DNA from: Homarus americanus
Taxonomy: Eukaryota; Arthropoda; Malacostraca; Decapoda; Nephropidae
DNA length: 64,000 nucleotides
Assembly (NCBI RefSeq): GCF_018991925.1
Contig: NW_024725489.1
Coordinates: 8,830,473-8,894,472, forward strand
Reading direction: 5' to 3'
Shown: one piece after another, positions 24,097-40,262 of the stretch
Layout: every line of letters begins with the position of its first letter
Position numbering within the stretch: position 1 is the stretch's first letter
The notes under the pieces: model-generated
The model's database searches: none
What the model was told of the DNA's origin: nothing
Seen by the model: the letters and a program-made list of their open reading frames with translations, nothing else
Program-made: the position numbers and the translations under genes

Positions 24097-26123
24097 CCTC
24101 ATTACTATGGGATATATTGAAATACATGCAGTAGTTTTAATAACAATATATTAACAAGTAAACACTATAATAAATATATCAGTATGTACAAAAATGAACA
24201 AATACAAGTTAAATCTGATCAAATAAATGACCCAACCGAGTGACAAAATAATGAACACAAAAGTAAAGACTTATTTAGTCTAGAAACTACGATGAACAAC
24301 GTGGTCTTCCCACCACACGAAACCTCATAAGTAAGTAAGTTATTTTCCATGGATCTCCAAAATATGATTAACAATAATCTGTACAATAGGAAAGGAGATA
24401 CTGTGGGGGTACGGGTAATTTGTGTTCACACTCAGGATGGGATGGAGAAAGGAAACACACAATGTGCTCTCTGTATACATGTTGTATTGGATGTACAGTG
24501 CAGCTTGGTGCTGGGAAGTGGCAGCGTTGTTACAAGAGTGATGTAGAGAGAGTTGGTTGGTGAGGGTGCTCAGAGGAGGACAGCTTGTGGGTCGCCATGC
24601 TCGCCGGCAGGAGCGAGGGCCGCCAGGCAGCGGCGGAAGAGGTGGTGTAGCTTGCTGCGGCTGTTGCTAGAAGAAGAGGGCGGTCACGACGAGGTCAGGT
24701 ATTAAATAGCGGAGGTAGGCGTGGCTTAGTAGTTGACCTCCGTCATGTAAGGCGGCGCTGGTTGACCTAGACCACGAGGCATACACTGGGGAATTCGTGG
24801 GATCGGCTACTCAGCGACAATCAGCGTTTGTAGGGGAGAAATCCACTAAAATACTCCCTCCTTCCCTCCAGGCGGTGTAGGAGACTTGTTGTCTGCAGGG
24901 TTGCATGGCACATGTGAGGCAGAACGGCGAGGGCGTAGATGAGCCGGCCGCTAGTGGAGGCAACTGTCTAGATACACAATATCTGTGGGAGTAGAGAGGG
25001 AGAAAAAGGGTGTGTGGAGGCGATGAATGTTGTGCTTACCTCACGGCAGGTACAGAGTCGTCAGATGCGCCTGCTGGGGTGTGTGGGCCTGGGTCAGGGG
25101 CTGTGTCAGCAGAAGCGGATGAGGGCTCGTGACAGCAGCTGGGTCCACGACAGCAGCAGGGTGCAGGACAGTAGCAGGAGGTACCTGAGGGAGAAAAGAG
25201 GGGTGTGTGGGTCCGCACTCAGGCGCATGGGCCGCGTCGGGAGCAGGGGCTGCATCGGGAGCGGCAGGGGATACTGCTGGGCTGGGGGCGGCGTCTGAGG
25301 CAGGACGGGTGTGTTGGGGTCGGTAAGACGTGGTGCTTGGGGCAGGAAGAGGAGCGGCTGTCTGCTTAGAGTAGCAGAGCTGCTCTAGGGTGTCTAACCT
25401 GCGGTGTATAGACAGTATCTGTAGAGCCGATGAGAGCTGCTTCTGGATGGATAAGCCAGTCTTCCATGTTGCTTGAAGACTGGGAGCGTGATCTGTTTCT
25501 CCTCCATCCTGTGTGAGTGCGAATCACCGGGGGTCACCATTTGTGGGGGTACGGGTGATTTGTGTTCACACTCAGGATGGGATGGAGAAAGGAAACTCAC
25601 AATGTGCTCTCTGTATACATGTTGTATTGGATGTACAGTGCAGCTTGGTGCTGGGAAGTGGCAGCGTTGTTACAAGCGTGATGTAGAGAGAGCTGGTTGG
25701 TGAGGGTGCTCAGAGGAGGACAGCTTGTGGGTCGCCATGCTCGACGGCGGGAGCCAGGGCCGCCAGGCAGCGGCGGGGGAGGTGGTGTAGCTTGCTGCGG
25801 GTGTAGCTAGAAGAAGAGGGCGGTTACCACGAGGTCAGGTCTTAAATAGCGGAGGTAGGCGTGGCTTAGTAGTTGACCTCCGTCATGTAAGGCGGCGCTG
25901 GTTGACCTAGACCACGAGGCATACACTGGGGAATTCGCGGGATCGGCTACTCAGCGACAAACAGCGATTGTAGGGGAGAAATCCACTACAATACTCTGTA
26001 CTTAACACTGCCGGGCCCATACTAAAGTAAACAAAGCGAGCGGACGCGGCAGAAATGACGTCACAAACAAAAGACGTTCTCGTTGCGAATCCACAAAGAA
26101 TGATGGAACGCTCACTCGTAACA
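24097..26123 (-). mobile_element. G1 gypsy solo LTR, partial, split by a TRIM element
   Basis: 24097-24401 and 25991-26123 together match the G1 LTR at 22709-23321, lacking about 95 bp at one end and about 70 bp internally (near 24381). The second part ends CTCACTCGTAACA then (AT)n, like the first copy. The break between the two parts carries a 4-bp ATAC duplication flanking 24402-25990. No internal region is attached. Confidence 0.87.
24402..25990 (-). mobile_element. TRIM-like non-autonomous LTR element, complete
   Basis: Two 449-bp LTRs (24402-24850 and 25542-25990, TGTGGGGGTACGG to CACTACA) flank a 691-bp internal region and are bounded by ATAC duplications (24398-24401, 25991-25994). 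On the minus strand the LTR is followed by TGGTGACCCCCGGTGATTCG, a plausible primer-binding site, and the far end has GGAGGGAAGGAGGGAGTA as polypurine tract before the 3' LTR. No protease, RT or integrase is present; the small open frames are unrecognised. The pair differ at a modest number of sites by eye, so the insertion is fairly young. Confidence 0.88.
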
Positions 26124-26124
26124 C

Positions 26125-26125
<1 letters not shown>

Positions 26126-26215
<90 letters not shown>

Positions 26216-26268
26216 GTGTACATGTATTTATATATTTGTGTACATGTATTTATTTATATTATGTGGAC

Positions 26269-26303
<35 letters not shown>
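26126..26303. repeat. (AT)n tracts with TATTTATGTGTACATG-type interruption
   Basis: About 87 bp of AT, a ~55-bp block of TGTACATGTATTTATAT variants, then about 30 bp AT. It separates the G1 LTR copy from the LARD-like element. Confidence 0.95.
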
Positions 26304-26307
<4 letters not shown>

Positions 26308-28057
26308 ATATCCAGAAATTTCAGAGTAATTTCAAATGCCCCGCCATGAGTGATACTGAGCGTTCAAGGTCATCTGAGGGGAGGGAGCGCTGCCTGCTCG
26401 TAGCGAGAGATTGCGGAACTAGGCCTATATGATATTAAATGTGATTTACCGAATTAATAATGATGCGATTCATGAAGTTAAGGGACTATTATTGAATTTG
26501 AAATTATTATAGATCGTTTAGCAGTCTGAATAATGTTACGGGTGTCCCAAGGAGTTATTAGTTAGGCGGTAAATATATCACGTAGGCCCAAGCTAGCGCC
26601 TGGGGGAGACGAGACGCTGGCTAGGCCAGTCCCGGAGAGCATTCACACAGACAAGACGTTCCGCGCGTCCATCAGAAATAGTCACGTGGCCTAGTCACCT
26701 GTGCTGCGCTATTGCAGTATAACAAGTAAGTCTCATTCGATCTCAGCTAGGGTTAGATAGGGCAGTGGTAAAGTTAACTAGAGCTAACAGTGAGTTCATT
26801 TCAGGGTTTCCGTCAGAACCCACTTGATTGGAGTTGATTGGAGTTGACCGGAGTTGACTGCGAGAGATTGACTGCCGTTTGAGACTGCCGTTGATGATTG
26901 AGGGTGGCGATTGTCGCCATTGGACCGATCAGTGTAGGCCTGTCACTGTTTAGCGGGGTAGCAAAGGATCTCTTGAGTGAACGAGTGCTCCCGACAACTA
27001 ACACGACACGGGACCAGCATCAGCAGTGGGTGATCAGTTCTTACCACTCCGGTGCACAACCCCACATGTCCCGAGCAGCTGGTGAAACCCTCTTGCTAAC
27101 GGGAAGCTAAAGTTTCTCTCAACTGCACAAGGTCTGATTGGCTCACTCTCTTCCTGCCCATGGACGCACTGGGAGTACACTGAGGCTATCTGAGTATATT
27201 AATGGTCACACACTGAGACCGTGAGTCTAGGACTCTAGGAGATACCTAGAGCAACATTTTATCTTCCTTATCACGGGTGTAGTTAACACCATTCCTCAGA
27301 CTGATATTATCTTGACGTGTGTAGTTTAATATTTCTTAAATAATTTTGATAGTAGTGTTTTTTTTTAATGTTTGTGCCATTAAGTGGAACCAGAGTGATA
27401 CTGTGATTTGATTCTTTTAATGCCTCTAATTCTTCATAATTCTGATCTCAGGTATAACCTTGTTCCCCAGAGCAATGGTTAGGTTAGGTTAGGAAGTGTA
27501 CATCTGTTGGGGTGCTATAATTTTGTTGAAAGCCCTTAAGGCCTATTCATTGTAAAGTAGTTAATTTCTTATTTTTTAATACCATTTCTTAAGTGACTGA
27601 TATTATTTTGTGAAAGCCCTTAAGAGGCCTGTTTCATGTGTGCAAGCAACATTTCTTAATACTTCAAATTTATTGTTGCCTGTGTTTCTAATAATTTCTA
27701 TGTCATTTATAACTTTTATTCCCCAGAGTAGTGTTTTAAGTTTAAGTTAAGAGGTGCGCATATTGGTGTACCATTATTTGATTGTGTTTGTAGTGTTGGA
27801 GGGAATATAAGTGTCTAAATTTTACAGTGTGTCTCATTCATCCCAGTCACAGACGCTATCCTTCCACGGGTCACGGACAGTTCATTTTGTGTAGTAGATT
27901 TAAGTGTTCTTGTGCTGGTTCGGGATTTTTCTCAAAGGGGCGCTTCCACTGCCTTTACCATCTATTAAATTTTAATAAACCCCAAGTCAAGTGAGAAATT
28001 AAAGTCCAGCAAATTCCGACCGGTTACAAATGGTAGCAGAGCGTAGTTTTTAATGTC

Positions 28058-28408
28058 GTGACTGATAGTACTGTGGTTGGGATAATGAACGCCATCATGT
28101 GTTGGTTAGCAATGGTAGGGATTGAACTCGCACTGATGCTCATCCTTGTGCCCGGACTGAGTTGGTTAGGCTTGACAGTAGAGATGTGTATGAGGAGGAA
28201 GAGAGACGGCCGCGGGACCTTGGTACAGCTGAGAGAGGAGTTCGGAGACCTAAAGAGGGATTATCAAGCACAGGTAAACAGGTTCAAGTGGGAGTCTCAG
28301 GCACACATTCAACGGTTCAGGGAGGAAACAAGGGGTGAATGTCAGGCACACGTCCAGCAGTCAAGGAAGTGTGAGGTCCAAGTGGGAAATATAGGGGTAT
28401 GTAAGTAG
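28058..28408 (+). CDS. Short ORF in the LARD-like element, hypothetical (gag remnant?)
   Basis: A 116-residue frame opening 16 bp after the primer-binding site. Residues 8-45 are hydrophobic (MCWLAMVGIELALMLILVPG), residues 50-110 are charged and likely helical (LREEFGDLKRDYQAQ and a repeated QAHIQ/QAHVQ motif). The position is where gag would begin, and a charged helical region is compatible, but no conserved Gag domain is visible. It may simply be a chance frame. Confidence 0.3.
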   Translation: MTDSTVVGIMNAIMCWLAMVGIELALMLILVPGLSWLGLTVEMCMRRKRDGRGTLVQLREEFGDLKRDYQAQVNRFKWESQAHIQRFREETRGECQAHVQQSRKCEVQVGNIGVCK

Positions 28409-28712
28409 TTCAGAGAGGTTGATCGAGCCCTCCAGCTGAGAGACAAGACGAAGCCGACCGATTACAGTTTAGGGTGCATGGTAATGAGAAAAGGCAGGTT
28501 GTAGGGGGTGAGTTGGAGGAGTTGTGAGTAGGGCAGAGGGGATTGGAGAGATGGTTAGGTCAGAGATGTGCGTTGAGTAGTGGTTGCTGTCATGAGCGGG
28601 ATTGAGTTGCTGTAATGAGCGGGATTGAGAGTACGGTTGTAATGTCCAGGGCCTCACTAAGATGGACTGGTACATTGTCAGAGGGTTGGTCTGCCGGCAT
28701 GAGGTTCGGAGA

Positions 28713-28995
28713 CGTGGACTGAGTATTTTTTTGAGACTGGTTCCTCTTAGTTCAAGGGCCAGGCAAAAGGAGAGCATGCTTGTTTTGGACTGTGTATTTT
28801 TTGACACTGGTTCCTCTTAGTTCAAGGGCCAGGCAAAAGGAGAGCATGCTTGTTTTGGACTGTGTATTTTTTTGACACTGGTTCCTCTTTGTTCAAGGGC
28901 CAGGCCAAAGGAGAGCATGTTTGTTTTGGGCTGGTATTAATTTTGACATTGGTTCTCTAGTTAAGGGCCAGGCAAAAGGGGAGCGTGATGTTCTG
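28713..28995. repeat. Four ~71-bp tandem copies inside the LARD internal region
   Basis: Units contain GACACTGGTTCCTCTTAGTT and CAAGGGCCAGGCAAAAGGAG; the second and third are nearly identical, the first and fourth diverged. Non-coding. Downstream, CTCAGCACATGAGG.CAGTGC plus TTTTAGGGGGGTCG is duplicated (29085-29125 and 29236-29280), with a partial third TTTTAGGGGGGTCG at 29210-29223. Confidence 0.85.
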
Positions 28996-31108
28996 GTTGG
29001 ATTGAGTTGGGCTAGGAAGAAATGGAGTTGCTAGCTGCGAGTGGAATAGTACAGAGTTGAAGGTGGGTTCTAAGTTGTTCTCTCAGCACATGAGGGCAGT
29101 GCTGTCTTTTTTTAGGGGGGTCGAGTGTTAGCGGGAGAGAAAAGGAGAGAAGAGAAGACGGGAATGCTGCATTTAGCAAAAGGGGTGAGGTGCAGTCCTT
29201 AGAACAAAATTTTAGGGGGGTCGTATGCATGTTTTCTCAGCACATGAGGACAGTGCTGTCTTTTTTTTAGGGGGGTCGATTGTGATATCCAGAAATTTCA
29301 GAGTAATTTCAAATGCCCCGCCATGAGTGATACTGAGCGTTCAAGGTCATCTGAGGGGAGGGAGCGCTGCCTGCTCGTAGCGAGAGATTGCGGAACTAGG
29401 CCTATATGATATTAAATGTGATTTACCGAATTAATAATGATGCGATTCATGAAGTTAAGGGACTATTATTGAATTTGAAATTATTATAGATCGTTTAGCA
29501 GTCTGAATAATGTTACGGGTGTCCCAAGGAGTTATTAGTTAGGCTGTAAATATATCACGTAGGCCCAAGCTAGCGCCTGGGGGAGACGAGACGCTGGCTA
29601 GGGCAGTCCCGGAGAGCATTCACACAGACAAGACGTTCCGCGCGTCCATCAGAAATAGTCACGTGGCCTAGTCACCTGTGCTGCGCTATTGCAGTATAAC
29701 AAGTAAGTCCCATTCGATCTCAGACAGGGTTAGATAGGGCAGTGATAAAGTAAACTAGAGCTAACAGTGAGTTCATTTCAGGGTTTCCGTCAGAACCCAC
29801 TTGATTGGAGTTGATTGGAGTTGATTGGAGTTGACTGCGAGAGATTGACTGCCGTTTGAGACTGCCGTTGATGATTGAGGGTGGCGATTGTCGCCATTGG
29901 ACCGATCAGTGTAGGCCTGTCACTGTTTAGCGGGGTAGCAAAGGATCTCTTGAGTGAACGAGTGCTCCCGACAACTAACACGACACGGGACCAGCATCAG
30001 CAGTGGGTGATCAGTTCTTACCACTCCGGTGCACAACCCCACATGTCCCGAGCAGCTAGTGAAACCCTCTTGCTAACGGGAAGCTAAAGTTTCTCTCAAC
30101 TGCACAAGGTCTGATTGGCTCACTCTCTTCCTGCCCATGGACGCACTGGGAGTACACTGAGGCTATCTGAGTATATTAATGGTCACACACTGAGACCGTG
30201 AGTCTAGGACTCTAGGAGATACCTAGAGCAACATTTTATCTTCCTTATCACGGGTGTAGTTAACACCATTCCTCAGACTGATATTATCTTGACGTGTGTA
30301 GTTTAATATTTCTTAAATAATTTTGATAGTAGTGTTTTTTTTAATGTTTGTGCCATTAAGTGGAACCAGAGTGATACTGTGATTTGATTCTTTTAATGCC
30401 TCTAATTGTTCTTCATAATTCTGATCTCAGGTATAACCTTGTTCCCCAGAGTAGTGGTTAGGTTAGGTTAGGAAGTGTACATCTGTTGGGGTGCTATAAT
30501 TTTGTTGAAAGCCCTTAAGGCCTATTCATTGTAGAGTAGTTAATTTCTTATTTTTTAATACCATTTCTTAAGTGACTGATATTATTTTGTGAAAGCCCTT
30601 AAGAGGCCTGTTTCATGTGTGCAAGCAACATTTCTTAATACTTCAAATTTATTGTTGCCTGTGTTTCTAATAATTTCTATGTCATTTATAACTTTTATTC
30701 CCCAGAGTAGTGTTTTAAGTTTAAGTTAAGAGGTGCGCATATTGGTGTACCATTATTTGATTGTGTTTGTAGTGTTGGAGGGAATATCAGTGTCTAAATT
30801 TTACAGTGTGTCTCATTCATCCCAGTCACAGACGCTATCCTTCCACGGGTCACGGACAGTTCATTTTGTGTAGTAGATTTAAGTGTTCTTGTGCTGGTTC
30901 GGGATTTTTCTCAAAGGGGCGCTTCCACTGCCTTTACCATCTATTAAATTTTAATAAACCCCAAGTCAAGTGAGAAATTAAAGTCCAGCAAATTCCGACC
31001 GGTTACATATATATATATATATATATATACGCAAGTAAATCACTGTAGGTGCGCGTGATCTAGGTATATGCTGATAACCACAAGGAAAGAAGAAAACACG
31101 ATGTTCCC

Positions 31109-31137
31109 AAGCGCTTTCGTGTAATTCACATCTTCAG
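31109..31137 (-). ncRNA. Hammerhead ribozyme-like motif in Penelope terminal repeat, copy 1
   Basis: On the minus strand CTGAAGA, a short GTG/CAC stem and GAAA followed by GCGCTT. This has the order CUGANGA - stem II - GAAA - short stem III of minimal hammerheads known from Penelope-like elements. One extra T precedes stem II, so catalytic ability is uncertain. An equivalent copy lies at 31332-31360. Confidence 0.5.
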
Positions 31138-31147
31138 GGGTGAGTAC

Positions 31148-31253
<106 letters not shown>

Positions 31254-31331
31254 GCAAGTATATCACTGAAGGTGCGCGTGATCTAAGTATAAGCTGATAA
31301 CCACAAGGAAAGAAGAAAACACGAAGTTCCC

Positions 31332-31360
31332 AAGCGCTTTCGTGTAATTCACATCTTCAG
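31332..31360 (-). ncRNA. Hammerhead ribozyme-like motif in Penelope terminal repeat, copy 2
   Basis: Same core as 31109-31137 in the tandem terminal-repeat copy. Stem I can form only about 3 bp (CCC upstream with GGG downstream) by eye, so activity in isolation would be weak; such minimal motifs are thought to act as dimers. Confidence 0.5.
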
Positions 31361-31502
31361 GGGTGAGTACAGACTAAAGAGGAGTACAAAACAAGGTGTA
31401 CTGTATATATACAGAGGAGGGCGAGACCAGGTCCACAATGATCAGTTATTAGGTAATGACCCTACTAATCTTTAAATAGCACGGCAACAGTCGATAGTCA
31501 GG

Positions 31503-31784
31503 TCAGAGGGTAAGGTGACCCAACCTTCTCACCTGGTTACAAATCTTCTTAATTACAAAATTGTCCAGTTTGTACATGCCATTACTCAAATTCATGTTGA
31601 ATTTTTCGGTATGTTTAATGAGACTAGATTCTATGATGTTCCTACTATGAATTGAATTACAAGGTAATATTGAGGAGGCATTATCCCAGTCAATGCAATG
31701 CTTGTTGTCCCTCAAATGAACAAACAGAGCATTGGATTCCTGGCCTGTCCTAACACTATATTTATGTTGTTTAAGTCTTCGTGT
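31503..31784 (-). pseudogene. Penelope-like element: C-terminal GIY-YIG endonuclease portion
   Basis: An open frame of about 94 codons reads RTGQESNALFVHLRDNKH, then CIDWDNASSIL and HSRNIIESSLIKHT. The SNALFVH..NKH.IDW...S and R.IIES pattern is the C-terminal part of the Penelope endonuclease module. The element encodes RT plus this nuclease for target-primed insertion. The GIY and YIG residues would lie upstream of the truncation, so this is only the module's end. Stop codon at 31503. Confidence 0.78.
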
Positions 31785-31818
31785 TTTCTTCTTTCCTTGT
31801 TGTCATCAGCATATATAT

Positions 31819-34554
<2,736 letters not shown>

Positions 34555-34897
34555 TATATACTATGTGTACAGTATCTGTATTTATATAGATTGTGTGTAT
34601 ATGCATCTATATAGATTATGTGTATATTCATTTATATATATTGTGTTTATGCATTTACATAGATTGTTTATGCATTTGTATATATTGTGTATATTCATTT
34701 ACATATATTGTGTTTATACATTTATATAGGTTGTGTGTTATGCATTTATAGAGATTATGTGTATATGCATTTATATAGCTTATGTGTATATGCTTTTATA
34801 TAGATTATGTGTGTATGCATTTATATATATTATGTGTATATACATTGAAATACATTATGTGTATATGCATTTTTATACATTATGCATAAATTATGTA

Positions 34898-34986
<89 letters not shown>

Positions 34987-35060
34987 TATATGTATATGCA
35001 TTTATATATACATTATGTGCATATGCATTTATAGATACAATATGTGTATATGAGTTTAAT
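34555..35060. repeat. ~25-bp TATATGCATTTATATAGATT minisatellite, block 1, with (AT)n
   Basis: Imperfect units of ATGCATTTATATAGATTATG plus TGTATAT, with about 75 bp of perfect AT at 34905-34979. The same unit recurs at 38036-38159 and 39665-40262. Confidence 0.9.
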
Positions 35061-35114
35061 CATTATATGAACAGGCTTTGTGTGAAATATAACAAAGTCT
35101 AGAACTGCTTTTTT

Positions 35115-38159
<3,045 letters not shown>

Positions 38160-39664
38160 CAGGCATCCCCCGCATTACTTAAGGGTTCCGTCCCTGGAAA
38201 ATTTACCGCATCGCGAAATTCCGTATCGCGAAACCTATTTCCCATTTACTTCCATTATAAAACTGGAGATGCGTTTGTAAAGGCCAAGGACTTAGGGATA
38301 CGAAATCCCTTACCAAACTAATCAGGATCATAATAAAGGAAAGTCAAGGACCATGGTTTTCTGAGGAATAACAAACAACCGTTTGAGATTGACATCTCTT
38401 TACTAAAAATAATATAGCACAAAACTCTGACACCACTCAACAAACATCAAATAACAATTACGGGGGTCAAACAATTAATGAAGTCAACAGTAAATGGAGT
38501 CAATCAATTAAGGGAAGCAAACAATTAAAGGAAGCAAACAATTAATGGGAGTCAGAAATTAATGGAATCAAACAATTAATGGAATCAAACAATTAATGGG
38601 AGTCAACAACTGATAGAATCAAATAATGAACGGGAGTCAACAATTAAAGGAATTAAGCAACAAAAGAATCAAACAATGAACAGATATTTCCTATGGCAGC
38701 GGCCCTGGGAAAGGTTCTGGAACACAGTGAACCACTCTCAGGGGGATGGTCCTCACTCGAGTGACAGCGGCAGATGTCTTGATATGGTAGGAGAACACTG
38801 GGGCACAGACGGAGGAGATGAATTGACGGTCGTGGTATGGGGTACAGAGGATTGATAGTCGATAGATGAAGGTCTGGGGACACAGCCCACGACTCCTGAG
38901 CCTTTGATGAGATCACAGCCAGAATTTGACGAACAGCGGGGGAGGTAGTGACTGAACTGACGGCTGGGTAGGACCTGACCCATTGACACAGGTAGCAGCG
39001 ACGTTCACACCTTCGTCCAACCCCCCAAAGTGGGGGTCGCACCAGCAAGAGAGCGAGTTAGCAGCGGTAATGAGGAGGAAGACCGTTTCCGCCTTTACAG
39101 CGTTCCTAGGGAATTTTTTTCGGCCCCCCAAAAGTAATTCAAGCACCTTTATGAATGAAAATAAACATTTATAAACACATACAATACAGTATATTAAATA
39201 ATTTATGATACACCTTCTTAAAACATCAAGTTTAATATCCTATGTAATGCCGTTGCGGCTTCTTTTTGCACTACTGCGGTCACTTCCACTTGATGGCCTC
39301 TTTCCAGTCATCTTGAATAAGGGTAATTCACTGTACTCTACTTCCTGTTTGTTTGTAAAAGTTAAATCCAACTGCTGGGGCTAGAAACATGCGTGCACAC
39401 TGGATGTAAACAATGGACTGACTCTTCGTGGCGATACCACGCTTAGCGGTAGCAAACACCAAGAAATCCACACCAAACAAATTATAATTTTTAACAAAAA
39501 ATTTTAATTTTATATAGTGATTTTCTTTTTTAATTGTTAAAATTTATCCCAATTTCCGTAAGAGCGGATTTACGGGCTGTAACGCAAAATCATTGGTCAT
39601 AATTTACAAATTCCTTAAGAGCGAAGTTCCTTAACCCGGGCTTCCGTAAAGCAGGGGTTGCCTG
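38160..39664. mobile_element. pogo/Tigger-like non-autonomous DNA transposon (1505 bp)
   Basis: Ends are inverted: CAGGCATCCCCCGCATTAC on the left and, read inward from the right, CAGGCAACCCCTGCTTTAC. TA flanks both sides, the target duplication of Tc1/mariner/pogo transposons. The CAGGCA start and CGCGAA-rich subterminal part resemble Tigger-type ends. It is inserted in the ~25-bp minisatellite, which resumes at 39665. Inside is a ~20-bp AATTAATGG/AGTCAACA tandem tract (38455-38680). The small ORFs near 38653-39174 overlap on both strands and show no DDE or helix-turn-helix motif, so no transposase is encoded. Confidence 0.82.
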
Positions 39665-40262
39665 TATATAGTTTGTGTATATGCATTTATATAGATTATG
39701 TGTATATGCACTTATATAGATTACATGTATATGCATTTATATAGATTATGTGTATATGCATTTATATAGATGTGTATATGCATTTATATAGATGATGTGT
39801 ATATGCATTTATATAGATGATGTGTATATGCATTTATATATATTATGTGTATATGCATTTTTATAGATTATGTGTACATGCATTTATATAGATTATATGT
39901 ATATGCATTTTTATAGATTATGTGTACATGCATTTATATAGATTATGTGTATATGCATTTATATAGATTATGTGTATATGCATTTATATAGATTATGTGT
40001 ACATGCATTTATATAGATGATGTGTATATGCATTTATATAGATGATGTGTATATGCCTTTATATAGATGATGTGTATATGCATTTATATAGCTGATGTGT
40101 ATATGCATTTATATAGCTGATGTGTATATGCATTTTTATAGATTATGTGTATATGCATTTTTATAGATTATGTGTATATGCATTTTTATAGATTATGTGT
40201 ATATGCATTTGAATAGATTATGTGTATGCGCATTTGTATAGATTTTGTGTATGTGCATTTGT
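39665..40262. repeat. ~25-bp minisatellite, block 3
   Basis: About 24 units of TATATGCATTTATATAGATT plus ATGTG, with GATGATG and TTTTTATAG variants arranged in runs. Ends at a truncated LTR. Confidence 0.94.

Larger units (their letters stand above)
26304..31007 (+). mobile_element. LARD-like non-autonomous LTR retrotransposon with long LTRs (family L1K7)
   Basis: Near-identical direct repeats 26304-28028 (1725 bp) and 29281-31007 (1727 bp), starting TGTGATATCC and ending CCGACCGGTTACA, flank a 1252-bp internal region. TGGTAGCAGAG at 28031 matches the complement of the 3' end of animal initiator tRNA-Met, a plausible primer site. TTTTAGGGGGGTCGAT lies directly before the 3' LTR as polypurine tract. 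AATAAA near 27974 sits about 50 bp before the LTR end. The LTRs differ at roughly 15 positions by eye (about 99% identity), indicating recent insertion. No pol gene is encoded, so mobilisation would need a partner element. Both ends lie in (AT)n, so the target duplication cannot be read. Confidence 0.9.

Noticed and set aside
27478..27498. Interstitial telomere repeat (TTAGG)3 in the LARD LTR, also near 30468 and 36365
   Set aside because: Only about three units, repeated because it is part of the LTR; too short to indicate a telomere relic, though TTAGG fits an arthropod.
38653..39174. Overlapping ORFs inside the Tigger-like transposon as possible transposase
   Set aside because: No DDE/D catalytic or helix-turn-helix pattern; the frames are short and lie on both strands.
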